From: Paenibacillus alba
GTDB lineage: Bacteria > Bacillota > Bacilli > Paenibacillales > NBRC-103111
Direction: 5' to 3'
Assembly (NCBI RefSeq): GCF_013204855.1
Contig: NZ_JABMKZ010000003.1
Span: forward strand, 434,001-498,000
DNA length: 64,000 nucleotides
Of the stretch, positions 17,996-26,579 are shown piece by piece. The notes below the pieces were generated by a model, which ran no database searches, had not been told where the DNA came from, and saw only the letters and a program-made list of their open reading frames with translations. The stretch's first letter is position 1, and each line of letters begins with the position of its first letter. Made by a program: the position numbers and the translations under genes.

Positions 17996-18866
17996 GGTGA
18001 CACATAGATTGGATAAATGCTTTCATCGGCATAGATAATTGCCTTTTGGTATGATAGCACAGCTGCACTTGCAGCTTGAAATTCGGGTAGTCTAGCGGCA
18101 AAATCGCTAGCTGCCCATTTTGCGTTTCAGCGGCAACGGTCGTTATGGGCAGCAAAGTAATGCCTAATCCATGCATCGCGCATTTTTTCACTGTTTCATA
18201 ATTATTGATTTCATAACTTAAGGTATATTGAATGTGATGGTTGCGCAGAAATTTCTCAAATAGATTACGGCAGCGGCTGCCCGTCTTGGACATGAGAATT
18301 TCGCTGCCATTTAAATCCTCGGGAACGATATAGGGCTGATCTGCTAAAGGATGATCCGGCGAGGCGATAATAACAAATTCCTCTTCCTGGACCTTCTCGA
18401 AAACCAAATCCGGATCCTTAATTTCCCGATCCACGATAAACCCCAGATCGCATTCTCCTGCCTTAAGGGCGCGGTAAATATCATTCTCAGGCACTTCATG
18501 GATGCTGATTGTAATTTGTGGATAGCGCCGTTTGAAGGCTCCCAAATAAGGCGGCAGCATATACGAGCATAACGTTGTCTCGTGGGTGCCGATACTGAAG
18601 CTCCCCGTCGTTTGACCTGCAACCGTAATTTTCGACTCTTCGACCAATTTGACGAGCTTCGCCGCATATCTCAGCAGAATATCCCCAGCAGGAGTAGGTC
18701 TCATCTTTTTCCCGATACGTTCAAAAATTTCGATGCCGTATTCCGCTTCCAGCTTTTGGACCTGGGAGGTTACACTAGATTGCGCGTAGCCCAAGCTTTC
18801 GCCGGCTTTCGTGAAATTCTGCCATTTGGCAACTTCCAATGCCGTTTTGTATAAGGTCAGATCCAA
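17940..18866 (-). CDS. LysR-type transcriptional regulator
   Basis: 308-residue regulator with an N-terminal winged helix-turn-helix (LEVAKWQNFTKAGESLGYAQ followed by SSVTSQVQKLE, about residues 8-40) and a periplasmic-binding-like effector domain from about 90. TTG 18866 sits 9 nt after GGAGG, whereas GTG 18875 abuts it directly. It is convergent with, and overlaps by 56 nt, the second Gfo/Idh gene, and is divergent from a small membrane-protein gene. Regulation of the oxidoreductase pair is a guess from position. Confidence 0.88.
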   Translation of the reverse strand: MDLTLYKTALEVAKWQNFTKAGESLGYAQSSVTSQVQKLEAEYGIEIFERIGKKMRPTPAGDILLRYAAKLVKLVEESKITVAGQTTGSFSIGTHETTLCSYMLPPYLGAFKRRYPQITISIHEVPENDIYRALKAGECDLGFIVDREIKDPDLVFEKVQEEEFVIIASPDHPLADQPYIVPEDLNGSEILMSKTGSRCRNLFEKFLRNHHIQYTLSYEINNYETVKKCAMHGLGITLLPITTVAAETQNGQLAILPLDYPNFKLQVQLCYHTKRQLSMPMKAFIQSMCHPTPHERLSLEQASRALPL

Positions 18867-18985
18867 TCTGTCCACCCTCCCTCAACTATCATTTTTTTCG
18901 ATGGATACGATCATTTATTATAGATAACTCTGGTAGTTCCTCCCATGGTAAAATTCATTTCAACCAACGGATAGGGGGAGTTGCC

Positions 18986-19162
18986 ATGTGGAATCTATAT
19001 GAGATAGAGAAAAGATACGAGGAGCAGGTCAAAGAGATAGAGAGACGCTCGCGAAAGGCACATTGGTACGATAAAGCAGAGCAAAGGAGCTTCAGGCTCC
19101 TTCCGATAGCCGGGGGGCTATCACTGCTTACCTTGGTTGTGATCGGATATTTTTTATATTAG
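18986..19162 (+). CDS. Small single-span membrane protein (58 aa), unknown
   Basis: Starts at an ATG after ATAGGGGGAG. The first 35 residues are highly charged (NLYEIEKRYEEQVKEIERRS), followed by one C-terminal transmembrane helix (LLPIAGGLSLLTLVVIGYFL). It is a tail-anchored type layout and I recognise no family. It lies 74 nt upstream of the XPB-type helicase gene in the same direction and could be co-transcribed. Confidence 0.62.
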   Translation: MWNLYEIEKRYEEQVKEIERRSRKAHWYDKAEQRSFRLLPIAGGLSLLTLVVIGYFLY

Positions 19163-19236
19163 ACATTAGCACGGTGATCATGTTTAAATCAAGCCTTTTC
19201 CTTTCATACTAAGGTAAAAAGGAGGTGGCATGCGAT

Positions 19237-20946
19237 TTGACCTGGGATCCTATTCGTCCGCTGATCGTGCAGAGTGATTTGACGGTTTTGTTAGAAACGC
19301 ATCACCCGGATTTTGAAGCGATTAGAGGTGAGCTTTCTCGCTTTGCAGATTTGGTCAAAAGTCCGGAGCATCTCCACACGTACCGAATCACCCCGTTATC
19401 ACTTTGGAATGCAGCTGCCGCAGGTATGCCAATCGATCAGATGACAGCCTGCTTACAGCAATATGCGAAATTTGGAGTCCCGTCATCCGTGCTGAGCAGC
19501 ATCCGCAAATATGCGAATCGCTATGGGGTGCTGCGCATGGAAGATGTCGGGAATGAGCTTTATTTGGTCAGCGACGATACGGTAGTGCTCAAAGAAATTT
19601 GCGCGTACGATTCGTTAAAAAAATATGTAAGTGATACCCGCGGCGAGCGGGCTATTGCTATTTCTCACGTTGCCAGAGGGGTTCTGAAGCAGGAGCTTAT
19701 CAAATTAGGCTTTCCGGTTGAAGATTTGGCCGCGTATCGCAAGGGGGAGCAGCTTCCTATTCAACTGCTGGATGAAGAAGAAGGGCAAGCCCCATTCCAG
19801 CTCCGCGATTATCAACGGCATGCCGTCGATGCCTTTCATCGGATTGATGCAGAAGGCAGCGGCGTTCTCGTGCTGCCCTGCGGAGCGGGAAAAACGATTG
19901 TCGGCATAGCAGCGATGGCGAGATGCGGCTGCGCTACCTTGATCCTTACATCCAATGTGACATCTGTGAAGCAATGGAAACGCGAAATTTTGAGTAAAAC
20001 AGGGCTATCTGAAGATCAAGTAGGGGAATATTCCGGTACGTCCAAGGAAGTGAAGCCGATTACCATTGCCACCTATCAAATTTTGACGCATCGGGGCAAG
20101 AAAGAAGACGAATTTTCACATATGCGGTTATTCAGCGAAAGAGACTGGGGACTTATTATTTATGATGAGGTGCATCTGCTGCCAGCGCCGGTATTTCGAG
20201 CTACGGCCGAGATTCAGGCGACGCGCAGACTTGGCTTGACAGCGACCTTGATTCGGGAAGATGGACGAGAAGAGGACGTTTTCTCTCTTGTAGGACCGAA
20301 GAAGTATGACATGGCATGGAAACAGCTTGAGTCCATGGGCTGGCTTGCCAAGGTCAGCTGTCAGGAGGTGCGAGTTCCCCTTTCGGGCATGGACCGCGAT
20401 CGGTATAGCGTTTCTGGAGCCAGACAGCAGTTCAGGATTGCCGGGGAAAATTTGGCTAAGCTTGACGTCATTGATCACTTGTTGATTCAACATGCGAATG
20501 AACAAACACTCATTATTGGTCAATATATCGATCAATTGGAATTGATTGCAGCCCATACGGGTGCTCCTATGATTAGTGGCGGAATGCCCTATGAACGTCG
20601 GGAAGAGCTATATCAGCAGTTTAAAAAAGGTCAACTGCCGCTGCTCATTGTGTCCAAAGTGGCCAATTTCGCCGTCGACCTGCCTGATGCCGCGGTAGCG
20701 ATTCAAGTATCCGGCAGCTACGGCTCCCGGCAGGAGGAAGCGCAAAGACTGGGGCGGATTCTTCGTCCCAAAAGGATAGGCACAGCCAACACAGCCGTGT
20801 TCTACTCCTTGATCAGCGAGGATACCAAAGAGCAGGATTTTGCACTGAAGCGGCAGTTATTCTTGGTTGAACAGGGCTATGAATATGGGATCTCCAGCTG
20901 GGAGCCGGTACGGAAGAAGCGAGAAGAGGTGCATCATGAGGTATGA
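19237..20946 (+). CDS. XPB/ERCC3-type superfamily 2 DNA helicase
   Basis: 569-residue helicase. The N-terminal ~165 residues form an XPB/Ssl2-like accessory domain. A helicase core follows with Walker A LPCGAGKTIVG (about 212-222), YDEVHLLP (DEVH at about 310), GLTATLIREDGRE and a C-terminal motif VI AQRLGRILRPK. The RED triplet at about 340-342 is the XPB-specific motif required for DNA opening in the eukaryotic and archaeal proteins. TTG 19237 lies 9 nt after AAAGGAGGTG. It overlaps the next gene by 11 nt. Bacterial XPB proteins are 3'-5' helicases implicated in repair; the cellular role here is unknown. Confidence 0.92.
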   Translation: MTWDPIRPLIVQSDLTVLLETHHPDFEAIRGELSRFADLVKSPEHLHTYRITPLSLWNAAAAGMPIDQMTACLQQYAKFGVPSSVLSSIRKYANRYGVLRMEDVGNELYLVSDDTVVLKEICAYDSLKKYVSDTRGERAIAISHVARGVLKQELIKLGFPVEDLAAYRKGEQLPIQLLDEEEGQAPFQLRDYQRHAVDAFHRIDAEGSGVLVLPCGAGKTIVGIAAMARCGCATLILTSNVTSVKQWKREILSKTGLSEDQVGEYSGTSKEVKPITIATYQILTHRGKKEDEFSHMRLFSERDWGLIIYDEVHLLPAPVFRATAEIQATRRLGLTATLIREDGREEDVFSLVGPKKYDMAWKQLESMGWLAKVSCQEVRVPLSGMDRDRYSVSGARQQFRIAGENLAKLDVIDHLLIQHANEQTLIIGQYIDQLELIAAHTGAPMISGGMPYERREELYQQFKKGQLPLLIVSKVANFAVDLPDAAVAIQVSGSYGSRQEEAQRLGRILRPKRIGTANTAVFYSLISEDTKEQDFALKRQLFLVEQGYEYGISSWEPVRKKREEVHHEV

Positions 20947-22933
20947 CCAAGCTGTAAAGAAAATGCCGCAAGCGCTAAAAGAGCTGATTGCGAAGCAAAA
21001 TTGGTGCGCTGCTTACCTAGATCAAGGTCTAGAATTGTCTGAGGTAATGACGGACGCAAAGTATCTGGGGATCTTGGTTTCTCAGTTGACGGGAGATGAG
21101 AAGCAAACGCTGCGGCTTATCGTCTCTGCATTTGGCTGCGAACCGTTTACGCGAGAAGCGCTTGAGAAGCAAGCACTTCTTCGTATGGCTGGCGCGCAAG
21201 TGGCTGTGGGGCTGATTGGCCTGCGGAGATCAGGAGTGATTGCGGCTTTCCGCAAAGCATGGGGAGAGCAGCTCTTCGTTCTGCCGGAGGATACGTTTGC
21301 CGCCTGGCAGGAGCTGTTATTTCCGGCCATTACGCTGCGAACAGCAGAGGAGATAAGTACTATCCTCGCGGAAGACCCGCCGGCGCATCCAAGAGGCCTC
21401 GCCCAGCAGCTGTTTCACTTCCTGTCCGCTTGTTCAAAGCAGCCTGCGCTTCCTGTAACGAACAAGGGAACCTTGCATAAAAAACAGCTGCAAAAGCTGA
21501 TGCAGCATGTGTCTCTCCCGCAAGACATTCTACGTGCCGCAGGAATCGCGTATGCATTTAGAGACAGCTATGATGAACAAACCGCGCTAATGCTTGAACT
21601 GGCGATACAACTGGAATGTTTGATGCTGCAAAGCGGTCAATATCTATTCAATCAGAACGCATGTCTAGCATGGTTTCAAGGTGACTATGATCAGCAGCAG
21701 GTTGTGCTTTATCGCATTTGGCGCCAATTATTGATTCCGGCTCCCGTGTGGCTGCAGCATGGCCTATGTCTGATGGAGAAAATGAGTGTCGGCAAGTGGT
21801 GTGCCGTGGATGACCTGGTTCAATGCATTGCAGTGTACTGCACCCTTGGCGGTGAGGGGAATGACACCAAATCCCTCTACGAAGCTATGTTGTCAGCGTG
21901 GCTTACTCCGCTGCAAACCTTCGGCTTCGTAGAGCTTGGCAAGGATCAAGACGGTATGAGATGGTTCAGATGGCTAATAACGATATCAAGTGAGATCACG
22001 TTGGCTTCTACTCATCATGCCTCTGAGAACGGCGCCACGGCTTCTGAGAGCCTGTCATCGCTTTATGTTCAGCCTGATTTTGAACTGCTGCTGCCGCCGG
22101 CTGCATCTTTACGGACAGAATGGGCGATTGCCTCATTTGCGGATCTTCGCTCGACCGATCTGGTACGTTCCTATCAATTGAGCAAAGAAAGTGTTTACCG
22201 TGCTTTGGAGATGGGAATTAGCTTGGAAGAGATGATTCGGGTTTTGGAACAGCATGCTTATTATGAGGTTCCGCCGCATCTGAAGGCTACTTTGCTGCAA
22301 TGGGGAGAGCAGGCTGGACAGCTGTATTTCGATGAAGTCACACTGCTGCGCTGCCGTTCCGAAGAGATTGCTGACGCGCAGCTCAGAAACGCAAAAAGCC
22401 TGCCATTTCTGGGTGAGCGGGTAGGAGGTACGAATTTCATAGTGGCGAAAGAGCATGTAGCTGCTCTGACAAAATGTTTAGAGCAGATGGGATATTCTCC
22501 AAAATACAACAGGAAGGACCTTTCCACGACTACGACTGCATCAGCTGCCGATCCTTCTATTGCACAGTCTCAAGGCTTGTGTTATGCCAAAGACACCATT
22601 CTGCTCTACGATATGGATGCCCAAATACCGGAACGGAATGATGTGTACCCGGATATACAGGAAATCCCGGTAAGCTGGCTGCAAGAATTTCGCGCCTATC
22701 ACGGCTCTACACGGAAGGAGATGATTCGCAAAGCGATCGAATGGAAGAGTGCTCTGCAGCTGCGCAAAGAAGGTCAGAACCGCTTCGTTATTCCTCGTTT
22801 TTTGCGGGAAGAACGCTCTGGCTGGATGTTGGAGGGGCTCGAGGAAAATCACGAGATTGCCCTAGCGAGCGATGATTGGGAAGAAATGAAATTAATTTTA
22901 CCTGGCATTAATGATGAAGGCGTATACAGTTAG
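20936..22933 (+). CDS. Helicase-associated protein partner of XPB
   Basis: 665-residue protein with no Walker motif. It contains a C-terminal XPB/Ssl2-like accessory domain (SLYVQPDFELLLPPAASLRT through about 80 further residues, about 375-520), resembling the N-terminal domain of its neighbour, and a WYL-like or adaptor-like tail. ATG 20936 follows AAGAGGTG and overlaps the helicase stop codon, so translation is coupled. A similar XPB plus helicase-associated gene pair occurs in mycobacteria (Rv0861c/Rv0862c), from memory. Likely a dedicated partner such as a loader or regulator; no nuclease motif is apparent. Confidence 0.78.
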   Translation: MRYDQAVKKMPQALKELIAKQNWCAAYLDQGLELSEVMTDAKYLGILVSQLTGDEKQTLRLIVSAFGCEPFTREALEKQALLRMAGAQVAVGLIGLRRSGVIAAFRKAWGEQLFVLPEDTFAAWQELLFPAITLRTAEEISTILAEDPPAHPRGLAQQLFHFLSACSKQPALPVTNKGTLHKKQLQKLMQHVSLPQDILRAAGIAYAFRDSYDEQTALMLELAIQLECLMLQSGQYLFNQNACLAWFQGDYDQQQVVLYRIWRQLLIPAPVWLQHGLCLMEKMSVGKWCAVDDLVQCIAVYCTLGGEGNDTKSLYEAMLSAWLTPLQTFGFVELGKDQDGMRWFRWLITISSEITLASTHHASENGATASESLSSLYVQPDFELLLPPAASLRTEWAIASFADLRSTDLVRSYQLSKESVYRALEMGISLEEMIRVLEQHAYYEVPPHLKATLLQWGEQAGQLYFDEVTLLRCRSEEIADAQLRNAKSLPFLGERVGGTNFIVAKEHVAALTKCLEQMGYSPKYNRKDLSTTTTASAADPSIAQSQGLCYAKDTILLYDMDAQIPERNDVYPDIQEIPVSWLQEFRAYHGSTRKEMIRKAIEWKSALQLRKEGQNRFVIPRFLREERSGWMLEGLEENHEIALASDDWEEMKLILPGINDEGVYS

Positions 22934-23060
22934 GTCGATGCATCCTGTTGTTTCATGGACAAGGGAATTTGTTGCAACGAGAAAAGGAAGAAACTCTTGG
23001 GGAACTGTGATATAGTAGAGAGGTTAGTTACTCTTCGAGAGGAAGGATTTGATTGTAGGT

Positions 23061-23510
23061 ATGTTACAAACAATGGAAGCAGAAACAATAGATATGTCAG
23101 CTGTTCTTATGCAGGCTTATGACATGGGTGATATGATTAATTCCTCTGCAGAAGTGGCAGATTATTTATATTGGAAGAACGCTGTAGAGAATAGTGAAGA
23201 AGTGAAAAGTCTGCAAATTATTTTCAACAGAAAGAAAGATGCTTTCGAGGAATGTGAGCGTTTCGGACATTACCATCCAAGCTATCATGAAGCGTTAGCT
23301 GCTGTGAATGAGATTCAGGACAAGCTTCAAGCTGTTGAAGCGGTTCGCAAATTTAAAGAAGCGGAGGATCGTCTGGATGATTTATTGTTTACGGTATCCA
23401 CAACGATCGCTCACGCGGTTTCAGATTCCATTAAAGTCCCAAGCAACAACCCACTTCCAACTGGCAAAGGCTGCAGTTCCGGTGGAAGCTGCAGCGGGAA
23501 TTGCGGATAA
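23061..23510 (+). CDS. ylbF: YlbF/RicF family regulator
   Basis: 149-residue helical protein with a C-terminal cysteine tail (CSSGGSCSGNCG). In B. subtilis RicF joins RicA and RicT in a [4Fe-4S]-bearing complex that directs RNase Y processing and affects competence, sporulation and biofilm. The central RFGHYHPSYHEA and VSDSIKVPSNNP blocks match the family. ATG 23061 gives MLQTME, aligning with the known YlbF N-terminus. The upstream AGGAAGG is closer to TTG 23049, so the start is not fully certain. Its usual partner ylbG is 1 kb away. Confidence 0.88.
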   Translation: MLQTMEAETIDMSAVLMQAYDMGDMINSSAEVADYLYWKNAVENSEEVKSLQIIFNRKKDAFEECERFGHYHPSYHEALAAVNEIQDKLQAVEAVRKFKEAEDRLDDLLFTVSTTIAHAVSDSIKVPSNNPLPTGKGCSSGGSCSGNCG

Positions 23511-23515
23511 ATGAG

Positions 23516-24520
23516 TTATAGCTTGAAATCGGGGCGGATGATTCCGACCTCGGTTCCTTGCCAGTTATGAACAATGGGGTTATGGTAAGACGCCAGCTCA
23601 TGTACTTCTGATTCTGAGAGCAGGTTTAGCTGCTTCAAGGCTTCTACGACAGCCGGATACATGGCGCGTTGATTGCCGTCCTCAATCTTCAGGACGAAGC
23701 CTAGGCTCTGCTCAGGAATCGTTAAGGCGAAAATGCCCTCGGCGCCCATTTTTCCGATGATTCGGCCACCCGTTACCTCGATTAATCGCGTATCGAAGCG
23801 GTCGCTTCCCGCGAGGAATTGAGGATATTTTCGCACCGCGGCGACAATTCTCTGGCAAGCGTTTGCACGCACCTCAGATAACCCTTCGGGGCTGCCTAAT
23901 CTGGCAAAAGCAAGAGCTAGATGGCGAATCGGCATACCGAACACGGGTACCCCGCAGCCATCTATGCCAAGCTGCATCTGTGACTTAGGCACATCGGACA
24001 TTGCGCATACGGCATCGAGCATCAGCTGTTGAACCGGATGCTGCAAGCTCATGTAGGTGTCCGGAGAAGCTCCGAGATGTGCGCTGAGTGTCAGCATACC
24101 CGAATGTTTGCCCGAGCAATTGTTGTGCAAGGTGGTCGGGGCTTCGCCCCGCTCGCGCATCGCTTGTGCGGTAGGCGCGTGGAAAGGCTCATGCGCACCG
24201 CATTGCAGGTGCGTATGGTAGAAACCAAGCTTGCCCAGTATTCCCTGGGCGGTGCTCACGTGCTCAGCTTCCCCATTGTGGGAAGCGCAGCACAGGGCGA
24301 TTTCGGCCTCATCCAGGCCGAAATGATCAGCCGCGCCGGATTCAATCACCGGCAGCGTTTGGATCAGCTTCGCCGTGGAACGGGCGAAGGTCAGCAGTTG
24401 CGGGTCGCCTGCTTCGTGCAGCAGCGTCCCTTGTGCGTTCACAACCGCGAGGTGGACGCGGTGGATACTTTCTGTTATGCTTCCGCGATACACGCGGACA
24501 ATGGTGTTAGAAGACTTCAT
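23516..24520 (-). CDS. Type III-like L-asparaginase (asparaginase II Pfam family)
   Basis: 334-residue serine/zinc-type asparaginase resembling the Rhizobium etli inducible enzyme. Catalytic features visible are SxxK as ARSTAKLIQ (about 47-55), the zinc-site CSGKHSG and a second cysteine in GIDGCGVPVFG. It would hydrolyse asparagine to aspartate and ammonia. It lies on the opposite strand between ylbF and ylbG, which are adjacent in B. subtilis, so it has been inserted into that pair. The middle third is distinctly GC-rich. Confidence 0.87.
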   Translation of the reverse strand: MKSSNTIVRVYRGSITESIHRVHLAVVNAQGTLLHEAGDPQLLTFARSTAKLIQTLPVIESGAADHFGLDEAEIALCCASHNGEAEHVSTAQGILGKLGFYHTHLQCGAHEPFHAPTAQAMRERGEAPTTLHNNCSGKHSGMLTLSAHLGASPDTYMSLQHPVQQLMLDAVCAMSDVPKSQMQLGIDGCGVPVFGMPIRHLALAFARLGSPEGLSEVRANACQRIVAAVRKYPQFLAGSDRFDTRLIEVTGGRIIGKMGAEGIFALTIPEQSLGFVLKIEDGNQRAMYPAVVEALKQLNLLSESEVHELASYHNPIVHNWQGTEVGIIRPDFKL

Positions 24521-24567
24521 GCCAAAGAATCACTCCATACTAGGATTATTGAAAAGAGGTAGCAATC

Positions 24568-24831
24568 ATGATGATCGAGCGCAGCGGATTAATCATTTGG
24601 GTGAACGATATTAAAGCCGCGAGAAACTTGGAACGGTTTGGTTCGCTTCACTACATTTCGAAAAAAATGAACTATGCCGTACTTTATATACATGCCAGCA
24701 AAGTAGATGAGACAACACGGAACCTTTTGAAGCTTCCATACGTCAAAAAGGTAGAGAAGTCTTACCGCAATGAAATTAAAACTGAATACAGTAGTGATGT
24801 GCCGGACAAAACTAGATTTTACACCCTTTGA
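24568..24831 (+). CDS. ylbG: YlbG family protein (DUF2129)
   Basis: 87-residue protein with the family pattern GLIIWVNDIKAARNLERFG, HYISKKMNYAVLYI and LPYVKKVEKSYR. Function unknown, but it is conserved beside ylbF in Bacillales. ATG 24568 follows GAGGTAGCA. It is divergent from the asparaginase gene, with only 47 nt between starts, and followed by a strong terminator. Confidence 0.88.
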   Translation: MMIERSGLIIWVNDIKAARNLERFGSLHYISKKMNYAVLYIHASKVDETTRNLLKLPYVKKVEKSYRNEIKTEYSSDVPDKTRFYTL

Positions 24832-24848
24832 GGCTGCAGTGCAAAACG

Positions 24849-24877
24849 AAAGCTTCTCACGAAGCTTTTTTTATTTT
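24849..24877 (+). terminator. Terminator after ylbG
   Basis: AAAGCTTC TCAC GAAGCTTT stem followed by TTTTTATTTTTT. Confidence 0.88.
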
Positions 24878-25042
24878 TTGAATTTTTAGAAAATAAGCAT
24901 TTTTTCACGAGTTCACAAATATTTATTAATAATTTTATATATTCTTTCATGGAAAAATTAGTTATAATCAAGTAAAGTATAACTTACATACAACTATGGA
25001 ATAGGTACACGGTCTCATTTTAGTAGGAAAGGGGTTGTGATC

Positions 25043-25480
25043 ATGAAAGACAAGGTGATGGGGAGATGGAGTACTTACGAACCATTTTTCGTACAACTGG
25101 GGGATAAGAAAGTGGCGGATGTCGTGATCACGAATCATGCCAAGCTAAGATGGACAGATCGTGTTTCTAGTGAAAACAATTCACTCGAGGAAATTTGTGC
25201 TTTTCTATGGGAAAAGCTGAAAAACGATAGCATTGTCCCTTATTACCGGAATGAAGAGGATGTCTACCTCATTGACGACGATCTTGTTGTTGTCGCTGAG
25301 TTTTCCCACTTGGAACATGAGACGGATCTGGTTGGAAATCCACTGCACAAGATGATTATTGTGACTTTCCTCGGAAGAATGTCCGAAACGATGGAGCTTC
25401 GTGACTTGAAATCCTATTATTCTTGGCTGCGGCATTCTCGCCGAATGACCTTGATCAAGAACAGCCGCAAACGTCGATAA
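25043..25480 (+). CDS. Hypothetical protein, 145 aa
   Basis: A convincing gene: ATG 25043 lies 8 nt after GGAAAGGGG, no signal peptide or membrane segment, and a basic C-terminus (RRMTLIKNSRKRR). The body contains VVITNHAKLRWTDRV and a DDDLVVVAEFSH segment followed by a V-rich strand. I do not recognise a family. It stands alone between ylbG and a LysR gene in a 210-nt AT-rich upstream gap with a TATAAT near 24964. Confidence 0.6.
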   Translation: MKDKVMGRWSTYEPFFVQLGDKKVADVVITNHAKLRWTDRVSSENNSLEEICAFLWEKLKNDSIVPYYRNEEDVYLIDDDLVVVAEFSHLEHETDLVGNPLHKMIIVTFLGRMSETMELRDLKSYYSWLRHSRRMTLIKNSRKRR

Positions 25481-25591
25481 TCAGATATGGGGATGGCGAA
25501 GAGGGTGTCGATTCCGACATGCTCTTTTTTTGTCTTAATGGACGGTAAGCGTTCTATTTCATATAATGTAAACAAAGAGAGGCGGGTTTTC

Positions 25592-26503
25592 ATGGCACTT
25601 AATTTTCATCAATTGCATATCTTCTATACCGTTGCGGAGAAAGGAAGCTTCTCTCATGCGGCTGGAGCTTTACATATGACTCAGCCTGCAGTCACCATGC
25701 AGGTGCAGTCGCTGGAAGATTATTTCGGCGTGAAGCTGTTTCATCGGAGTACCAAGAAGATTGAGCTGTCTGAAGCGGGACGAGCCCTTATGCCGTTCGC
25801 CAAAAACAGCATTGAGCTGATTCGGGAAACGGATGTCGCGATGTCCAAATTTACGAAGATGATTGAAGGGCGGCTGCAATTGGGTGCCAGCTTAACGATG
25901 GGAGAGTACATCCTGCCGAGGCTGCTTGGCCCTTTCAGCAAAGATTACCCGAATATTTCGGTTTCCATGAAAGTGATGAATACGACGCAAATCCTGGATG
26001 AAGTACTGGGTCATCAACTCAATTTCGGACTCGTGGAAGCGCCCATTCATCATCCCGATGTACATACAGAAGCGATTCTGAGCGACGAGTTGAAACTGAT
26101 TGTGCCTGCCGATCATCCTCTGGCGGATATGGACGTCGTTTCGTTCGAGGAGCTTCTGAAATATCCGTTCGTTCTGCGCGAACAAGGCTCAGGAACGAGA
26201 AGAGTTATGGAAGAGGAATTCGCGCGCTGTCAGATGGACTGCTCTCCGATGAAGATTGTGATGGAGCTGGGCAGCACGGGTGCGATCAAGTCAGCTGTTG
26301 AAGCGGGGCTAGGAATTTCGATCCTGTCGCAATCTTCTGTGAAGCATGAAGTGACACTGGGGCTTTTTAAAGTGAAAACGATAGAGAATATCACTTTTGA
26401 GCGCAGCTTCTATGCGATCTATTTGAACTCTACGCTGCTTCCCATCTCAGCTGTCAGCTTCATGACTTTTCTGCGGCAGGAAGATTTGAGCCGTTTTCTT
26501 TAA
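25592..26503 (+). CDS. LysR-type transcriptional regulator (CysL-like)
   Basis: 303-residue regulator. The N-terminal helix-turn-helix starts FHQLHIFYTVAEKGSFSHAA and continues with MTQPAVTMQVQ. The effector domain includes LGASLTMGEYILPRLLG. ATG 25592 begins the DNA-binding domain directly after AGAGAGGCGGG; upstream in-frame extension has no ribosome site. The pattern resembles B. subtilis CysL, a sulfur-assimilation activator, but no cys genes lie nearby, so the regulon is unknown. Confidence 0.88.
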   Translation: MALNFHQLHIFYTVAEKGSFSHAAGALHMTQPAVTMQVQSLEDYFGVKLFHRSTKKIELSEAGRALMPFAKNSIELIRETDVAMSKFTKMIEGRLQLGASLTMGEYILPRLLGPFSKDYPNISVSMKVMNTTQILDEVLGHQLNFGLVEAPIHHPDVHTEAILSDELKLIVPADHPLADMDVVSFEELLKYPFVLREQGSGTRRVMEEEFARCQMDCSPMKIVMELGSTGAIKSAVEAGLGISILSQSSVKHEVTLGLFKVKTIENITFERSFYAIYLNSTLLPISAVSFMTFLRQEDLSRFL

Positions 26504-26579
26504 CATTTTACATAAATCTGCAGGTCCCTTAATGTTCTGTTCATAGATGTCATTTACGATAAAGGAAGTGTAAAGAAAA

